A DNA stretch of 64,000 nt. Source: an uncultured Planctomycetia bacterium (GTDB lineage Bacteria; Planctomycetota; Phycisphaerae; Phycisphaerales; SM1A02). The notes beneath the pieces are model-generated. The model worked only from the letters and a program-made list of their open reading frames with translations. It was not told the DNA's origin and searched no databases. This document shows, one piece after another, positions 37,239 through 47,106 of the stretch. The stretch's first letter is position 1; each line of letters starts with the position of its first letter. The stretch spans positions 1 to 64,000 of the forward strand of contig CALMPF010000066.1 of the NCBI GenBank assembly GCA_937871505.1. Reading direction: 5' to 3'. The translations under genes and the position numbers were made by a program.

Positions 37239-38693
37239 ATGACGCCGACCGCCGCCACCGCCGCCGCGCAACCGCTCGCCGCAGAGTTTCTCGGGGGACG
37301 TCTCGTCACGGAGCACATCGACGCGATCGTCCGCGAGGTGACGCGGCACCAGTCTGCGATCACCGCAGCGCGCGGGCCGACGGGCGCGCTGCGCGAGTCC
37401 TTCCAGAAGTGGCTCGACCGCAACGCCGAGGTGCGCGGCAAGCCGGCGCTCTTTCCCTATCTCGGCAGCGGACTGGGCAACGGGCCGCTCGTCGAGCTGC
37501 TCGACGGCTCGGTCAAGTGGGACATGATCAACGGGATCGGCGTGCACATGTTCGGGCACAGCCATCCGGAGATGATCCGAGCCGCGCTGCACGCGGCGCT
37601 CGGCGACACCGTCCAGCAGGGCAACCTCCAGGCCAACGCCGACAGCGTGCTCTTCGGCGAGCTGCTCGTCGAGGAGGCAGGCCGTGCCAGCCGGCTGCGC
37701 CACGCCTTCCTGACCAACTCCGGCTGCATGGCCAACGAGTCGGCGCTGAAGGTCTGCTTCCAGCGCAACGCGCCGGCGTCGAGGGTGCTGGCCTTCCAGG
37801 AGTGCTTCATGGGGCGCTCGACGACCATGGCCCAGATCGGCGACTCCGCGGCGGGGCGCGTCGGCATTCCGCTGAACACGCTCGTCGACTACATGCCCTT
37901 CTACGACCCGGTGCACGGCGATCGCTCCACGGAGTACGCATGCTGGCACCTTCGCCAGTACATCCAGCGCTACCCCGGCCAGCACGCCTGCTTCGTGATG
38001 GAGCTCGTGCAGGGGGAGGGCGGCTTCAACACAGCGCCGCCTTCGTTCTTCGAGGCCCTGATGACGATCTGCCGCGAGCACGGCATCGCCGTCTGGGTCG
38101 ACGAGGTCCAGACGTTCGGCCGGACGGAGCGGATGTACCACTTCGAGCAGCTCGGCCTGGGCGACTTCGTCGACGTGGTGACCATCGGCAAGATGAGCCA
38201 GGCGTGCGCCTGCCTCTTCACGCCCGAATACAGCCCCAAGCCGGGGCTCCTCAGCGGGACCTTCATCTCGGGGACGGTGGAGCTCCAGGTCGGTCGCCGG
38301 GCGCTCGAGCTGCTGCGCGATGGCGGCTTCTACGGCCCGGAAGGGCGGATCGCGAAGCTGCACGGGGCCTTCCGCGAGCACGCCGCGGCGCTCGTCGCGC
38401 GCCGGCCGGACCTCTTTCCCGCCGTGACCCACTGGACCGGCCGGAAGGAGGAGGCGGTTCCGCGTTTCGGCGGGATCGGCGGCATGTGCAGGCTGACGCC
38501 CTTCGGCGGCGACAAGGCGCTGACCATGAAGGCGCTCCACCTGCTGTTCGAAGAGGGGGTGATCGCCTTCTACTGCGGTCATGGGCCCTTTCACCTGCGG
38601 TTCCTGCCTCCGGTGGGTGCGATGCGCCCTGAGCAGTTCGCGGGTGTCTTCGCGATCGTCGAGCGGGCCCTCGATCGCGCCAAGGCGGGGTAG
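37239..38693 (+). CDS. Class III PLP aminotransferase, probably succinylornithine (AstC-type) step
   Basis: The 484-residue protein is a fold-type I, class III aminotransferase. DMINGIGVHMFGHSHPEMI begins the large domain, NSGCMANESALKVCFQ binds the cofactor phosphate, VWVDEVQTFGRT holds the conserved aspartate, and the PLP lysine is Lys318 in TIGKMSQACACLF. That last motif is closer to lysine 6-transaminase than to ArgD/AstC, which have K in GAK-G. The two following genes encode AstA and AstD, so the likely job is succinylornithine transamination, with ornithine or lysine as alternatives. The start at 37239 has TACGAT only 5 nt upstream and no Shine-Dalgarno. A longer frame starting at 35838 is out-of-gene read-through. 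Confidence 0.8.
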   Translation: MTPTAATAAAQPLAAEFLGGRLVTEHIDAIVREVTRHQSAITAARGPTGALRESFQKWLDRNAEVRGKPALFPYLGSGLGNGPLVELLDGSVKWDMINGIGVHMFGHSHPEMIRAALHAALGDTVQQGNLQANADSVLFGELLVEEAGRASRLRHAFLTNSGCMANESALKVCFQRNAPASRVLAFQECFMGRSTTMAQIGDSAAGRVGIPLNTLVDYMPFYDPVHGDRSTEYACWHLRQYIQRYPGQHACFVMELVQGEGGFNTAPPSFFEALMTICREHGIAVWVDEVQTFGRTERMYHFEQLGLGDFVDVVTIGKMSQACACLFTPEYSPKPGLLSGTFISGTVELQVGRRALELLRDGGFYGPEGRIAKLHGAFREHAAALVARRPDLFPAVTHWTGRKEEAVPRFGGIGGMCRLTPFGGDKALTMKALHLLFEEGVIAFYCGHGPFHLRFLPPVGAMRPEQFAGVFAIVERALDRAKAG

Positions 38694-39093
38694 CGCTCCG
38701 CAGCCCCGGAGCTCGAAGGGGCCTAGCACTACAGCGCTGGGACTCGTCTGCTCCGGCGCGAGGCGGTCGGACGCTGATGTTCTGCACCGAGTAGGGAAGC
38801 AGATCGGGCGCCGGAGGCCCCTCTGCTGGCCATCAAGCCCCGATCGTTGAATCGAGCCGCGAGCGTCGCCGCCGGAGAACGCCGCTTCCGGACGCCGCAG
38901 CCGGAGAAGCGGGGCGATGGAGCGCTCGGGGCGCGGCGCCGCCAACCGACCTGCGCTGCCTCGCAGGACCAGGCCGGTCATCATCCAGCCTGCTCCCGAC
39001 CATCGGTTTGGGTCGCGCGGCTGTCGTCGCGGCAATCTCCGGTATCCTCCGGCGACGTGCCACGTCCCTGCCTCGGCACCTCCCAAGGCTCCC
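38694..39093. other. Gene-free gap inside the ast cluster, with a palindromic repeat
   Basis: No gene is supported in this 400-bp gap between the aminotransferase gene and astA. A degraded copy of the intergenic palindrome, GCACTACAGCGCTGGGACTC, is at 38726-38745, preceded by the bases CTA. On the right, TATCCT (39043-39048) lies 45 nt before astA and could be its own -10 element. The gap makes separate transcription of astA and astD plausible. Confidence 0.5.
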
Positions 39094-40269
39094 ATGTTCG
39101 TGATCCGCCAGGCCCAGCCGGACGACCTCCCCACGCTCCTGAAGCTGGCGCGGATGGTTCACTTCATCAACCTCCCGGCAGACCGCGACATCATCGCGGC
39201 CAAGATCGCCAGGAGCCGCCTCTCCTTCCAGGGGCAGGCGCCATCGGAGCGCGAACGCGAGTTCATGTTCGTGCTCGAACACGTCGAGAGCGAGTCGGTG
39301 GTGGGGACCTGCGCCGTGCTCTCCTGCATCTCCTGGCCGGGGCATCCGCACACCTACCTCAAGGTCAGCCGCCGCGAGCACTTCAGCCGCGATCTCCAGA
39401 GCGGCTCCGTCCATGTGACGCTCCAGCTCGGCACCGACGAGACCGGGCCGAGCGAGCTCGGCGGGCTGATCCTCGCGCCGGGCTACCGAGGGCATCCCGC
39501 GCGGCTGGGCTCGCTCCTCTCGCTGATCCGCCTCCACTACGTCGGTCTGCACCGCGAGTGGTTCAGCGAGCGGATCATCGCCGAGATGATGGGCGCCCTG
39601 ACGCCGGACAGCCGCAATCTGCTCTGGGAGTACCTCGGCCGGAGGTTCATCAATCTTCAATACAGCGAGGCGGATCGCTTCTGTCAGCACAGCAAGGAGT
39701 TCATCACCTCGCTCCTGCCGCCAGGGGAGATCTACGCGGCGCTGCTGCCCCCGGAGGCGAGAAACCTCATCGGAAGGGTCGGCGAGGAGACGCGGCCGGC
39801 GCTGGCGATGCTCGAGCGGCAGGGCTTTGCCTCCAACGAGCATGTCGATCCCTTCGACGGCGGGCCGTACATCGGAGCCCAGCGCGACCGGATCCCGATC
39901 GTGGCAGCGACCCGCCGAGCCACGCTCGCCGATCCCCAGGACCCGCATCCCGAGGAACTTCCGCGCCAGGAGTGCTTCGTGAGCTGCGATGGCGACGAGG
40001 GTTTCCGCGCGGTCCGCTGCCTCGCCCTGATCGACGGCGACAACGTCGCGATCCCGGCCGAGAGCGCCGGTCTCATCGGTGCCCAGCCCGGCGAGGCCGT
40101 CGGGGTGACGCCGCTGACGGTCCATCAGCTCACCGGCGCGGATCGCGCCGCGGAGCGAGGGGCGGCGGCGCCCAGCGCGGCGGGATCCGACGGCGCGATG
40201 GCGCGCCGAGCGTCCTCGGCGAAGCGCGTCTCGGGAGGACCCCGTCGCAAGCGCGGCGCCCAGCGCTGA
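39094..40269 (+). CDS. astA: Arginine N-succinyltransferase AstA
   Basis: AstA transfers succinate from succinyl-CoA to the alpha-amino group of arginine, the first step of the AST arginine catabolic pathway. The 391-residue protein begins with FVIRQAQPDDLPTLLKLA and NLPADRDIIAAKI. ELGGLILAPGYRGHPARLGSLLS is the acyl-CoA-binding motif of the GNAT-like fold. EYLGRRFINLQYSEADRFC and KEFITSLLP, followed by ALLPPEARNLIGRVGEET, are strong family markers. The C-terminal 50 residues are basic and low in complexity, an addition relative to the E. coli protein of about 340. astD follows after 44 bp, so the two are likely co-transcribed. Confidence 0.93.
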   Translation: MFVIRQAQPDDLPTLLKLARMVHFINLPADRDIIAAKIARSRLSFQGQAPSEREREFMFVLEHVESESVVGTCAVLSCISWPGHPHTYLKVSRREHFSRDLQSGSVHVTLQLGTDETGPSELGGLILAPGYRGHPARLGSLLSLIRLHYVGLHREWFSERIIAEMMGALTPDSRNLLWEYLGRRFINLQYSEADRFCQHSKEFITSLLPPGEIYAALLPPEARNLIGRVGEETRPALAMLERQGFASNEHVDPFDGGPYIGAQRDRIPIVAATRRATLADPQDPHPEELPRQECFVSCDGDEGFRAVRCLALIDGDNVAIPAESAGLIGAQPGEAVGVTPLTVHQLTGADRAAERGAAAPSAAGSDGAMARRASSAKRVSGGPRRKRGAQR

Positions 40270-40313
40270 GCGCCTCCGTCTCCTGCATCGCCCCGGCCCG
40301 CACCCCTCCCGCC

Positions 40314-41858
40314 ATGGACTCGCGCACCGCCACCCCGGATTCGGCTCTTGCCCATCCGCCCTCCGACTTCATCGACGGCCGCTTCGTGCAGCTTCGAGGG
40401 GGCTCCGCCGCGATCGTCGCGCGCGATCCGGCGGACCCGCAGCGCGTGACGTGGACGGGCGAGCCGGTCCTGTCGCACGTCGACGACGCGGTCGCGTCGG
40501 CCCGGAGCGCGCTGCGCTCGTGGTCGGGCCGGCCGCTCGAGGCGCGCGTGGCGATCCTGCGCCGTTGGCAGGAGGTCACCGCAGCGCACGCGGAGCGCAT
40601 CGCTGCGCAGGTCTGCGACGAGATGGGCAAGACGATCGCCGAGTGCCGCTTCGAGGCCCGCGCTCTCGCGGAGAAGGTCGACATCACGCTCGACCGGATC
40701 TCCTTCTCGCGCGTCTCGGACTACGAGCTGGCGGTGGGCGCGACGCGCAGCGGAGCCTGCCGCTTCCGGCCGCATGGCGTCCTCGCCGTCCTCGGTCCGT
40801 TCAACTTCCCCGCCCATCTGCCCAACGGTCACTTCGTTCCCGCGCTGATCCTCGGCAACACCGTCGTGCTGAAGCCATCGGAGAAGACTCCGGGAACGGG
40901 ACAGCTCCTCGCCGAGCTGATGCATGAAGCGGGCATTCCGGCGGGCGTCTTCAACGTCGTCCAGGGCGGCGCCGAGAGCGCAGCGAGGCTCGTGGCGCAC
41001 GACGACATCGACGGGATCCTCTTCACGGGGTCATGGCCGGTCGGGCGGCGCATCCTCGCGGCCAATCTCGATCGTCCGGGCCGGATCGTCGCGCTGGAGA
41101 TGGGCGGGAACAACCCCGCCGTCGTCATGCCCACGGCGAACCTCCGGCAGGCCGCGATCGAGTGCGTGCGCAGCGCGTTCGCGACCACGGGCCAGCGCTG
41201 CACCTGCACGCGGAGGCTGATCGTTCACCGCGCCGTCGCCGACCGCTTCGTTCCGCTGGTTCTGAAGGCGGCGAGCACGCTGCTTGTCGGTCCCGGGCGC
41301 TCCGGGACACCGATCTTCATGGGTCCGGTCGCGACCGCCGCCGCGGCGGAGGCGACCCTGCGCTTCCAGTCCGACCTCGCCGCCGCCGGCGGCCGGGTCC
41401 TCCTCGAGAGCACCCGCGTCCGTCCGCCGGAGGCGCCGGAGGGGCACTTCGTCACCGCTGGCATCGTCGAGGTTCCGGGGTTCTCACGCGACCGCGATGA
41501 AGAGCTCTTCGGTCCCATCCTCCAGGTCGCGGTCGTCGACTCGATCGACGAGGCGATCGCGCAGGCGGGCGCCACGCGCTTCGGACTCGCCGCGAGCCTC
41601 TTCAGCGCGGACGACGGGGAGTGGGAGGCGTTCTTCGCGGGGGTCCGGGCCGGGTGCGTGAACCGGAACACGGGAACGGCGGGAGCGAGCTCGAAGCTCC
41701 CCTTCGGCGGGCTCGGACTCAGCGGCAACCATCGTCCCGCCGCCGCGTTCAGCGTCGACTACTGCGCCCATCCGGTGGCGAGCATGGTCGAGCGCGGCGC
41801 CGAGGCGGCCGTTCCTGCCGGGATGCAGTGGGACGATCGCTGGCTCGGCTCCGCCTGA
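40314..41858 (+). CDS. astD: N-succinylglutamate 5-semialdehyde dehydrogenase AstD
   Basis: AstD oxidises succinylglutamate semialdehyde to succinylglutamate with NAD. The 514-residue protein has the aldehyde dehydrogenase landmarks: GPFNFPAHLPNGHFVPALI, NTVVLKPSEKTPGTGQLLAELM, IDGILFTGSWPVGRRI, the general base Glu262 in ALEMGGNNPAVV, and catalytic Cys296 in TTGQRCTCTRRLIVH. LPFGGLGLSGNHRPAA lies at the C-terminal end. The N-x-P and GGNNP wording is typical of AstD rather than general ALDH. Genes for the remaining steps (astB dihydrolase and astE desuccinylase) are not in the window. Confidence 0.94.
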   Translation: MDSRTATPDSALAHPPSDFIDGRFVQLRGGSAAIVARDPADPQRVTWTGEPVLSHVDDAVASARSALRSWSGRPLEARVAILRRWQEVTAAHAERIAAQVCDEMGKTIAECRFEARALAEKVDITLDRISFSRVSDYELAVGATRSGACRFRPHGVLAVLGPFNFPAHLPNGHFVPALILGNTVVLKPSEKTPGTGQLLAELMHEAGIPAGVFNVVQGGAESAARLVAHDDIDGILFTGSWPVGRRILAANLDRPGRIVALEMGGNNPAVVMPTANLRQAAIECVRSAFATTGQRCTCTRRLIVHRAVADRFVPLVLKAASTLLVGPGRSGTPIFMGPVATAAAAEATLRFQSDLAAAGGRVLLESTRVRPPEAPEGHFVTAGIVEVPGFSRDRDEELFGPILQVAVVDSIDEAIAQAGATRFGLAASLFSADDGEWEAFFAGVRAGCVNRNTGTAGASSKLPFGGLGLSGNHRPAAAFSVDYCAHPVASMVERGAEAAVPAGMQWDDRWLGSA

Positions 41859-42062
41859 GCGCGGCACCCCGGCGCCGGGCTCCGTTCGCGCCGCTGAGGG
41901 AGGAGCGTCGACGAGAGCGATGGCGCGTTGCGAGCGGCGCCTTCGCGTGGTGGTTCGAGCGGCCGAGAGCGCGACGCGACGCGATGCGTCCGCCGCATCC
42001 TCGCCGCGCGTCGAGTCTCTCCGATCGTCGACTTCCGACCACCTCAGCCCAAGAAAGGCCCC

Positions 42063-43973
42063 ATGCACACTCCGCACTTCCCCGCACTCGGGATCGCGGG
42101 CGCCGTCGCCGCGCTCCTCTCCGCCACCGCCTCTGCGATCGACATGGTCGCGCTGGTCTCGCCGAACGAGGCGGCCCAGGGATACTTCGGCACCTCCGTC
42201 AGCGGGATCCCCGACGTCGACGGCGACGGCATCGACGACGTGATCGTCGGCGCGCCGGGCGAGAACGGCCTCGGCGTCGTCAGCTCCGGACGCGTCTACA
42301 TCTTCTCCGGCGCGACCGGAATGCTGATCCGCGCCCACGCCTCGCCCAACTCCGTCCTCCAGGGGCGATTCGGCCAGGCCGTCGCCGGAGTGCCGGACTT
42401 CACCGGCGATGGCCGCGGCGACTACATCGTCGGCGCCACCGGGGAGCTCGGCGGCGCCGGGCGCGTCTACGTCTACTCAGGGGCCACCGGCGCCGTGGTG
42501 CGCGTCCACACGTCGCCCAACGGCGCGGCCTCCGGCGTCTTCGGCCGCTCGGTCGCAGGGACCGAGGACCTCAGCGGCGACTCCCGCGGCGACTACGTCG
42601 TCGGCGCCCCCGGCGAGAACGGCGAGCGCGGACGCGTCTACGTCTACTCGGGTCAGACCGGCGGCCTCATCCGCACGCACAACTCGCCCAACGCCGAGCT
42701 GGGGGGCTGGTTCGGGTACAGCGTCTCCGGCGTTCCCGACGCGAACTCCGATGGTCGCGGCGACTACGTCGTCGGAGCGCCGAACGAGGATCCCGGCGCC
42801 AGCCCCGTCGACTCCGGCCGCGCGTACATCTACTCCGGGCAGAACGGGGCGCTGATGCACACGCTCGTCTCCGGCAATCCGGCCGTGAACGGCCACTTCG
42901 GCTGGTCGGTCGCGGGCGTGCCCGATGTGGGCGTCGGCGGCGGCGACGTGATCGTCGGTGCGCCGCATGAGCCGGTGACGATCGCCGCGACGACGTACAC
43001 CGAGGCCGGTCGCGCCTACCTCTTCTCGGGGACCGGCGGGTTCCTCGCCCGGACCTACACCGCGCCCGCCGCGGATACCCACAGCGCCAACCTCTTCGGC
43101 TGGGCCGTCGGCGGGATGCCTGACCGCAATGGCGACGGCAAGGGCGAACTGATCGTTGGCGCCCCGGGATGGCCCGGCTATCACGTCTACGTCTTCGAGG
43201 GCACCAACGGCTTCGGCCTTCTCGAGACGCACACCTCGCCGGACAACCTCGGCGCGAACCAGCTCTGGGGCGGTGCGGTCGCCGGGATCGGCGACGCCAA
43301 CGGCAATGGTCTCGGCGACTTCATCGTCGGCGGCCGCGGGAGCGACGCCTTTCCGGGCGGCCCCTCGGAGTCGGGGCGCGCATACATCTACCGCCTGCCG
43401 CCATTCAACGACTCGTGTTCGTTCCTCACGATGGGAGCGCTCTACGCCGGCGTCAACGCCTTCAGCAACATCGGCGCCACCGGCGCCGGGCCGCCGACGC
43501 CCTGCATCGTCGGCTTCGGCAGCGATCTCTGGTACGTCTACACCGCCACCTGCACCGGCACAGTGACGATCAACACCTGCAACAGCGCCAGCTTCAGCAC
43601 CGCCATCGCGGTCTATCAGGGTTGCTCGTATGGCGGCGCCGGATTCACCTGCTCGCTCGGTCCGCTGGTGGCGTGCAGCAACAACGCGCCCGGCTGCGGC
43701 AACGGCTCCAGCGTGAGCTTCGCGGCGACCCCCGGCCAGTGCTTCACCGTCCGCGTCGGCGGCGCGTTCGGCGCCCAGGGGACCGGCACGATCCAGGTCG
43801 CGTGCATCCAGGGCTGCGACGAGGATCTCAACGGCGACGGCGTCGTCAACGGGGCTGACATCGGTCTGCTCCTCGGACAGTGGGGCGGCCCCGGCAGCGC
43901 CGACCTCGACGGCAACGGAGTGGTCGACGGCGCCGATCTCGGTCTGCTCCTCGGCGCGTGGGGTTCCTGCTGA
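42063..43973 (+). CDS. Secreted FG-GAP repeat protein with dockerin-like tail
   Basis: The 636-residue protein has a signal peptide (1-25, [15 protein letters not shown]). About seven FG-GAP/beta-propeller repeats cover about 30-450, each holding a calcium-type loop ([48 protein letters not shown] and so on) and a RVY-YSG strand. A cysteine-rich module of about 150 residues ([27 protein letters not shown]) follows. The last 50 residues are two dockerin-like loops, [14 protein letters not shown] and [14 protein letters not shown]. Such proteins are adhesins or cell-surface proteins in other bacteria. The start at 42063 has AGAAAGG 4-10 nt upstream. Confidence 0.88.
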   Translation: MHTPHFPALGIAGAVAALLSATASAIDMVALVSPNEAAQGYFGTSVSGIPDVDGDGIDDVIVGAPGENGLGVVSSGRVYIFSGATGMLIRAHASPNSVLQGRFGQAVAGVPDFTGDGRGDYIVGATGELGGAGRVYVYSGATGAVVRVHTSPNGAASGVFGRSVAGTEDLSGDSRGDYVVGAPGENGERGRVYVYSGQTGGLIRTHNSPNAELGGWFGYSVSGVPDANSDGRGDYVVGAPNEDPGASPVDSGRAYIYSGQNGALMHTLVSGNPAVNGHFGWSVAGVPDVGVGGGDVIVGAPHEPVTIAATTYTEAGRAYLFSGTGGFLARTYTAPAADTHSANLFGWAVGGMPDRNGDGKGELIVGAPGWPGYHVYVFEGTNGFGLLETHTSPDNLGANQLWGGAVAGIGDANGNGLGDFIVGGRGSDAFPGGPSESGRAYIYRLPPFNDSCSFLTMGALYAGVNAFSNIGATGAGPPTPCIVGFGSDLWYVYTATCTGTVTINTCNSASFSTAIAVYQGCSYGGAGFTCSLGPLVACSNNAPGCGNGSSVSFAATPGQCFTVRVGGAFGAQGTGTIQVACIQGCDEDLNGDGVVNGADIGLLLGQWGGPGSADLDGNGVVDGADLGLLLGAWGSC

Positions 43974-44418
43974 CGGAACCGTTCGAGCCCGCGCCGGAGG
44001 CCGACGCCGCCTGCGCCCATCGGAGGGATGGGCGCGGACCGGGTCGGCCTTCGGCGCGCAGGGTCCGATGCGGCCATCGGCTCAGCGGGGCGCGGCGAGG
44101 CGCAGGACGCTGCGGACAAACCGGCGTCGGACTCTCCGAAGTGAGCGCCGGGAGCGGATCGACGAACCGGTCGGTGCTCCAGCGCCGCTGGGGCCGCGTC
44201 CTCCGAAAGCGGCCTGCCGGCGCCCGAGGCCCGCGACTCACTTCATCGTCGGGCTTGATGGCTCGAACTGGGCCGCTGGGCCGATGGGCCACTGGGCGGC
44301 TGGACCACTGGGCCGATGGACCACCGGGCCCCATCCGCCTCGCTCCTCCGCGCGTGAGACGCACGGCGGAACGTCTCGCGACGGCGCGAACGCGCGCTGC
44401 CGTGCGAGCGATGAAGCG
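43974..44418. repeat. Gene-free spacer with degenerate GGGCCGATG repeats
   Basis: No gene is supported. The centre (about 44262-44335) is a cluster of 8-10-bp units such as CTGGGCCGATGG, CACTGGGCGG and GACCACTGGGC, repeated with small changes on a GC-rich background. Similar clusters occur at 19310-19400 and 61862-61960. Confidence 0.5.
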
Positions 44419-44589
44419 TCAAGCCCGGTTCGACGCGGCCTTGCCCGCGATCGCGCCCGCGATCCCGCCGGCAACGCCCCCGGCGACGGCGCCACTCCCC
44501 GCGAGCCCGAGGAGGCGCATCACGACGACAGCGATCACGGCGCCGATGACGGCGCCGACGATGATGAAAAGCATGGTTCTTCCTGACAT
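44419..44589 (-). CDS. Small glycine-zipper membrane protein
   Basis: The product is 56 residues: a short hydrophilic start, one helix of about 20 residues (LFIIVGAVIGAVIAVVVMRL) and a Gly/Ala-rich segment with a regular GG-xxx-G spacing (AGGVAGGIAGAIAGKA). The start is well supported: the ATG at 44589 has GGGAGG 8 nt upstream, among the strongest ribosome-binding sites in the window. Glycine-zipper proteins often assemble in membranes; the role here is unknown. No operon partner is visible. Confidence 0.7.
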   Translation of the reverse strand: MSGRTMLFIIVGAVIGAVIAVVVMRLLGLAGSGAVAGGVAGGIAGAIAGKAASNRA

Positions 44590-45105
44590 CGAGCAGACCT
44601 CCCGCGCGAGTCGCGTCCCGAGCCGGGCTCCTTGAGCCCGCCCTCCAAGCCCGCCACCGCAGAGCCAAGGTACTGCGGATCGGGTGCCGCCGCCGTTGCG
44701 GTGAACGCGGGAGCGGGCCGGGGGGTGCGTGACCGATTCCGCGGTCCCAATTCTGCTGTCCCAATTCTGCTGTCCCAATTCTGCTGTCGTTGGTGCGCGG
44801 CCCTCCGGGCCGCTCCTGCTCCACCGGAGTGGCTTCGGACGGCTGTCGGCACTGCGGCAGATCGGGAGTGGCGCGGCTCGAGCCGGGCGCCGACATGGAC
44901 GAGAGCGCGACGGACCACCAGAGGCGGCCCAGAACGCCGCGCACCGAGAGTGGCCGTCGCACCGAAGATGGCCGCGGAGTCGGTCATGCACCCCCGGGCC
45001 GGGGGCGAGCCTGGGCCGAGCCGGGACTCGGTGCGGGAGCGGGGCGGAGGCCCTTCGTGGAGTGCGTCGGCCTCCTCCGTGAAGCTCCTCCTGCTTGAGC
45101 CCGGC
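44590..45105. repeat. Gene-free spacer with a 14-bp tandem repeat
   Basis: No gene is supported in this 0.5 kb between the small glycine-zipper gene and the dnaA 3' end. GTCCCAATTCTGCT is repeated three times exactly, at 44744-44757, 44758-44771 and 44772-44785. These units are more AT-rich than their surroundings. The rest has no recognisable feature. Confidence 0.7.
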
Positions 45106-47106
45106 TCATGCCGCGCCGCGGCGCACGAGGCGCCGCGCGTGCTCGGCGAGATCGGCCGCGCCGAGCGTTCCCAGGCTCGCGATGTCAGGAACCGGCGCGT
45201 TGGCAGCGATCGCGTCGCGCATCCGCCGGTCGGCTGCATGGACGGTCGAGTGGTTGCGTCGCCCGACCAAGGCTGCGATCTCCGGGTAGCTCATCGCGGT
45301 CAGCTCGCGGCAGAGCCACGTCACGAGCCCGCGCGCAAGGACCGTGCGCGGATGTCGCGAGCTGCCCAGGAACTCCTGCCGCTCGATCCCCAGCAGCGTG
45401 CAGACGGTGCTCACGATCGTCGCCGGGCGCACCGGCTCGGAGCGCTCCGGGGCGAGATCGCGGAGCGCCTCGTCGACGATCTCCACGCCGATCTCTGCCG
45501 GCTCGGTCGCGCCGGAGGGAGCCCCGGCGAGAGCGGCCGCGCCATCCCGTCCCTCTTGCGGCGCCGACTCGCCGCGAGCGAGGCGCCACTGGAGCTCCAC
45601 GCGGTGAAGGGCGCCCTCGATCTCGCGGGCGGTCCCGACGACGCACGCCACGAACCGCGCCCGGGCAGCGGGGGAGAGGCGCACTCCGCGCCGCGCCAGG
45701 GAACGATCGAGCAGCGCCGCCCGCAATGGCGCATCGGGCAGGTCGATCTGCACGACCACGCCCGCCTTGAGTCGGCTGATCAGCGCCTGGGAGAAGGCGC
45801 GGATGCGATCGAGCGGAGCATCCGAGGCGAGGACGACCTGGCTTCCGTCGAGTCCGATGTGGTCGATCGTGTGGAGGAACTCGCTCGAGGTCTGCCGCTT
45901 CTCGGCGAGGAAGTGGACGTCGTCGATTGCGAGCAGGCCGTGAGAGCGGATCCACGAGCGGAACTCGTCGATCTTCCCGGTGCGCAGCGCGGTGATGAAG
46001 GCGTTGGTGAACTGCTCCCCGGTGGTGTAGAGGACCGGCAGCCGTGCCGCGACGGGAAGCCGGGTGCTCGCCTCGAGGCGCCGCGCGACGATGCCGCGCA
46101 GGAGGTGGGTCTTGCCGACTCCGCAGGCCCCGTGGATGAAGAGCGTCCGCGAGCCGCGATCGGGCTGGGCCATCCGCACGGCCGCATCGAAGGCCATCTG
46201 GTTCGAGCGCCCGGCGACGAAGTCCTCGAGGCGCGGCCCTGTCGTCGGGAGCGAAGCATCCGGAAGCGCGGAGACGATCCCGAACGAGTGCTCGGCGACG
46301 GCGTCCGGATCGGCCGGAGGCGCCGCAGGATCGCCATCGGGAGCGCTGGGCCTCTGCTGCGCAGCAGCTCGCCTTCGCGGCGCGGCGACCCGGTGCAGGA
46401 CAGTCGCGTCGGGGCCAAGCGCGGCCCGGGCGACCGTCTCGAGCTCGGCGCGGAAGCGTCGATCGCGCGACTGGCGGAGGAACTCGGTCGCGCTTTCGAC
46501 GACGAGCGTCGTGCCCTCTGCGACGATGGCGACGTCGTCGCCGAACCACCACGTCGCGGCGCGCTGGCCGACGCGGGCGCGGACCGCCCCGATCAGATCG
46601 CCCGAGTCCATCAGCTCGGTCAGATCGGTCGGACCGGCGAACTCGTGCGGCTGGGATGGAGGCGGCGGCTGTTCCTCGGGTCGGCGCTCGGTGGGTCGGG
46701 CGCCGGCGGCGGGCTCATCGGGCGACCGATCGCCGGCGCCGCCGCCGAGCGTCGCCGGCTCTCCGCGGCCCGCGGGCTGCGCGGGCGTCTCGAGTCGCCC
46801 GTGGCGGGAACGGCGGCGCGGTGCATCGGAGCGCTCCGTCCGCTCCGGTGCGTCGGGCGTCACGGTGCGGTGCGGTTCGGCCAGCGGAGCTGGCGCGAAC
46901 AGCAGCCCGCGCGCCGGTTCGTCGCCGCCTTGGTCCATCAGCGCGTCACGCGGCGCCGCGAGCTGCTCGGGATGCTCCGCGGCGCTTCCGATCCCGTTCG
47001 CCCGCGAGCCTCGCTCCTCCGGCGAGGCCTCGGCGTCGACTCCGTGCCGGCGACGTCCGTTCGTCGAGCGGACGGTTCGATCGGTCGGGCGCTGCGGGAG
47101 GGTCAT
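45106..47106 (-). CDS. dnaA: Chromosomal replication initiator DnaA
   Basis: DnaA binds oriC and opens the duplex. The 666-residue protein has a long disordered Pro/Arg/Ala-rich N-terminus (about 1-160) not seen in standard DnaA. Domain I follows (about 161-232), then a linker, then the AAA+ domain. That domain has NQMAFDAAVRMAQ, Walker A GACGVGKTHLL (326-336), Walker B LLAIDDVHFLAEKRQTSSEF (391-410) and SRLKAGVVVQI as sensor I and box VII. The C-terminal DNA-binding domain IV has RRNHSTVHAADRRM, the DnaA signature. The family normally has about 450 residues. The start might be an internal Met (residue 57), which would still leave about 100 extra residues. Upstream is a gene-free 0.7 kb holding DnaA-box-like sites. 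Confidence 0.95.
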   Translation of the reverse strand: MTLPQRPTDRTVRSTNGRRRHGVDAEASPEERGSRANGIGSAAEHPEQLAAPRDALMDQGGDEPARGLLFAPAPLAEPHRTVTPDAPERTERSDAPRRRSRHGRLETPAQPAGRGEPATLGGGAGDRSPDEPAAGARPTERRPEEQPPPPSQPHEFAGPTDLTELMDSGDLIGAVRARVGQRAATWWFGDDVAIVAEGTTLVVESATEFLRQSRDRRFRAELETVARAALGPDATVLHRVAAPRRRAAAQQRPSAPDGDPAAPPADPDAVAEHSFGIVSALPDASLPTTGPRLEDFVAGRSNQMAFDAAVRMAQPDRGSRTLFIHGACGVGKTHLLRGIVARRLEASTRLPVAARLPVLYTTGEQFTNAFITALRTGKIDEFRSWIRSHGLLAIDDVHFLAEKRQTSSEFLHTIDHIGLDGSQVVLASDAPLDRIRAFSQALISRLKAGVVVQIDLPDAPLRAALLDRSLARRGVRLSPAARARFVACVVGTAREIEGALHRVELQWRLARGESAPQEGRDGAAALAGAPSGATEPAEIGVEIVDEALRDLAPERSEPVRPATIVSTVCTLLGIERQEFLGSSRHPRTVLARGLVTWLCRELTAMSYPEIAALVGRRNHSTVHAADRRMRDAIAANAPVPDIASLGTLGAADLAEHARRLVRRGAA

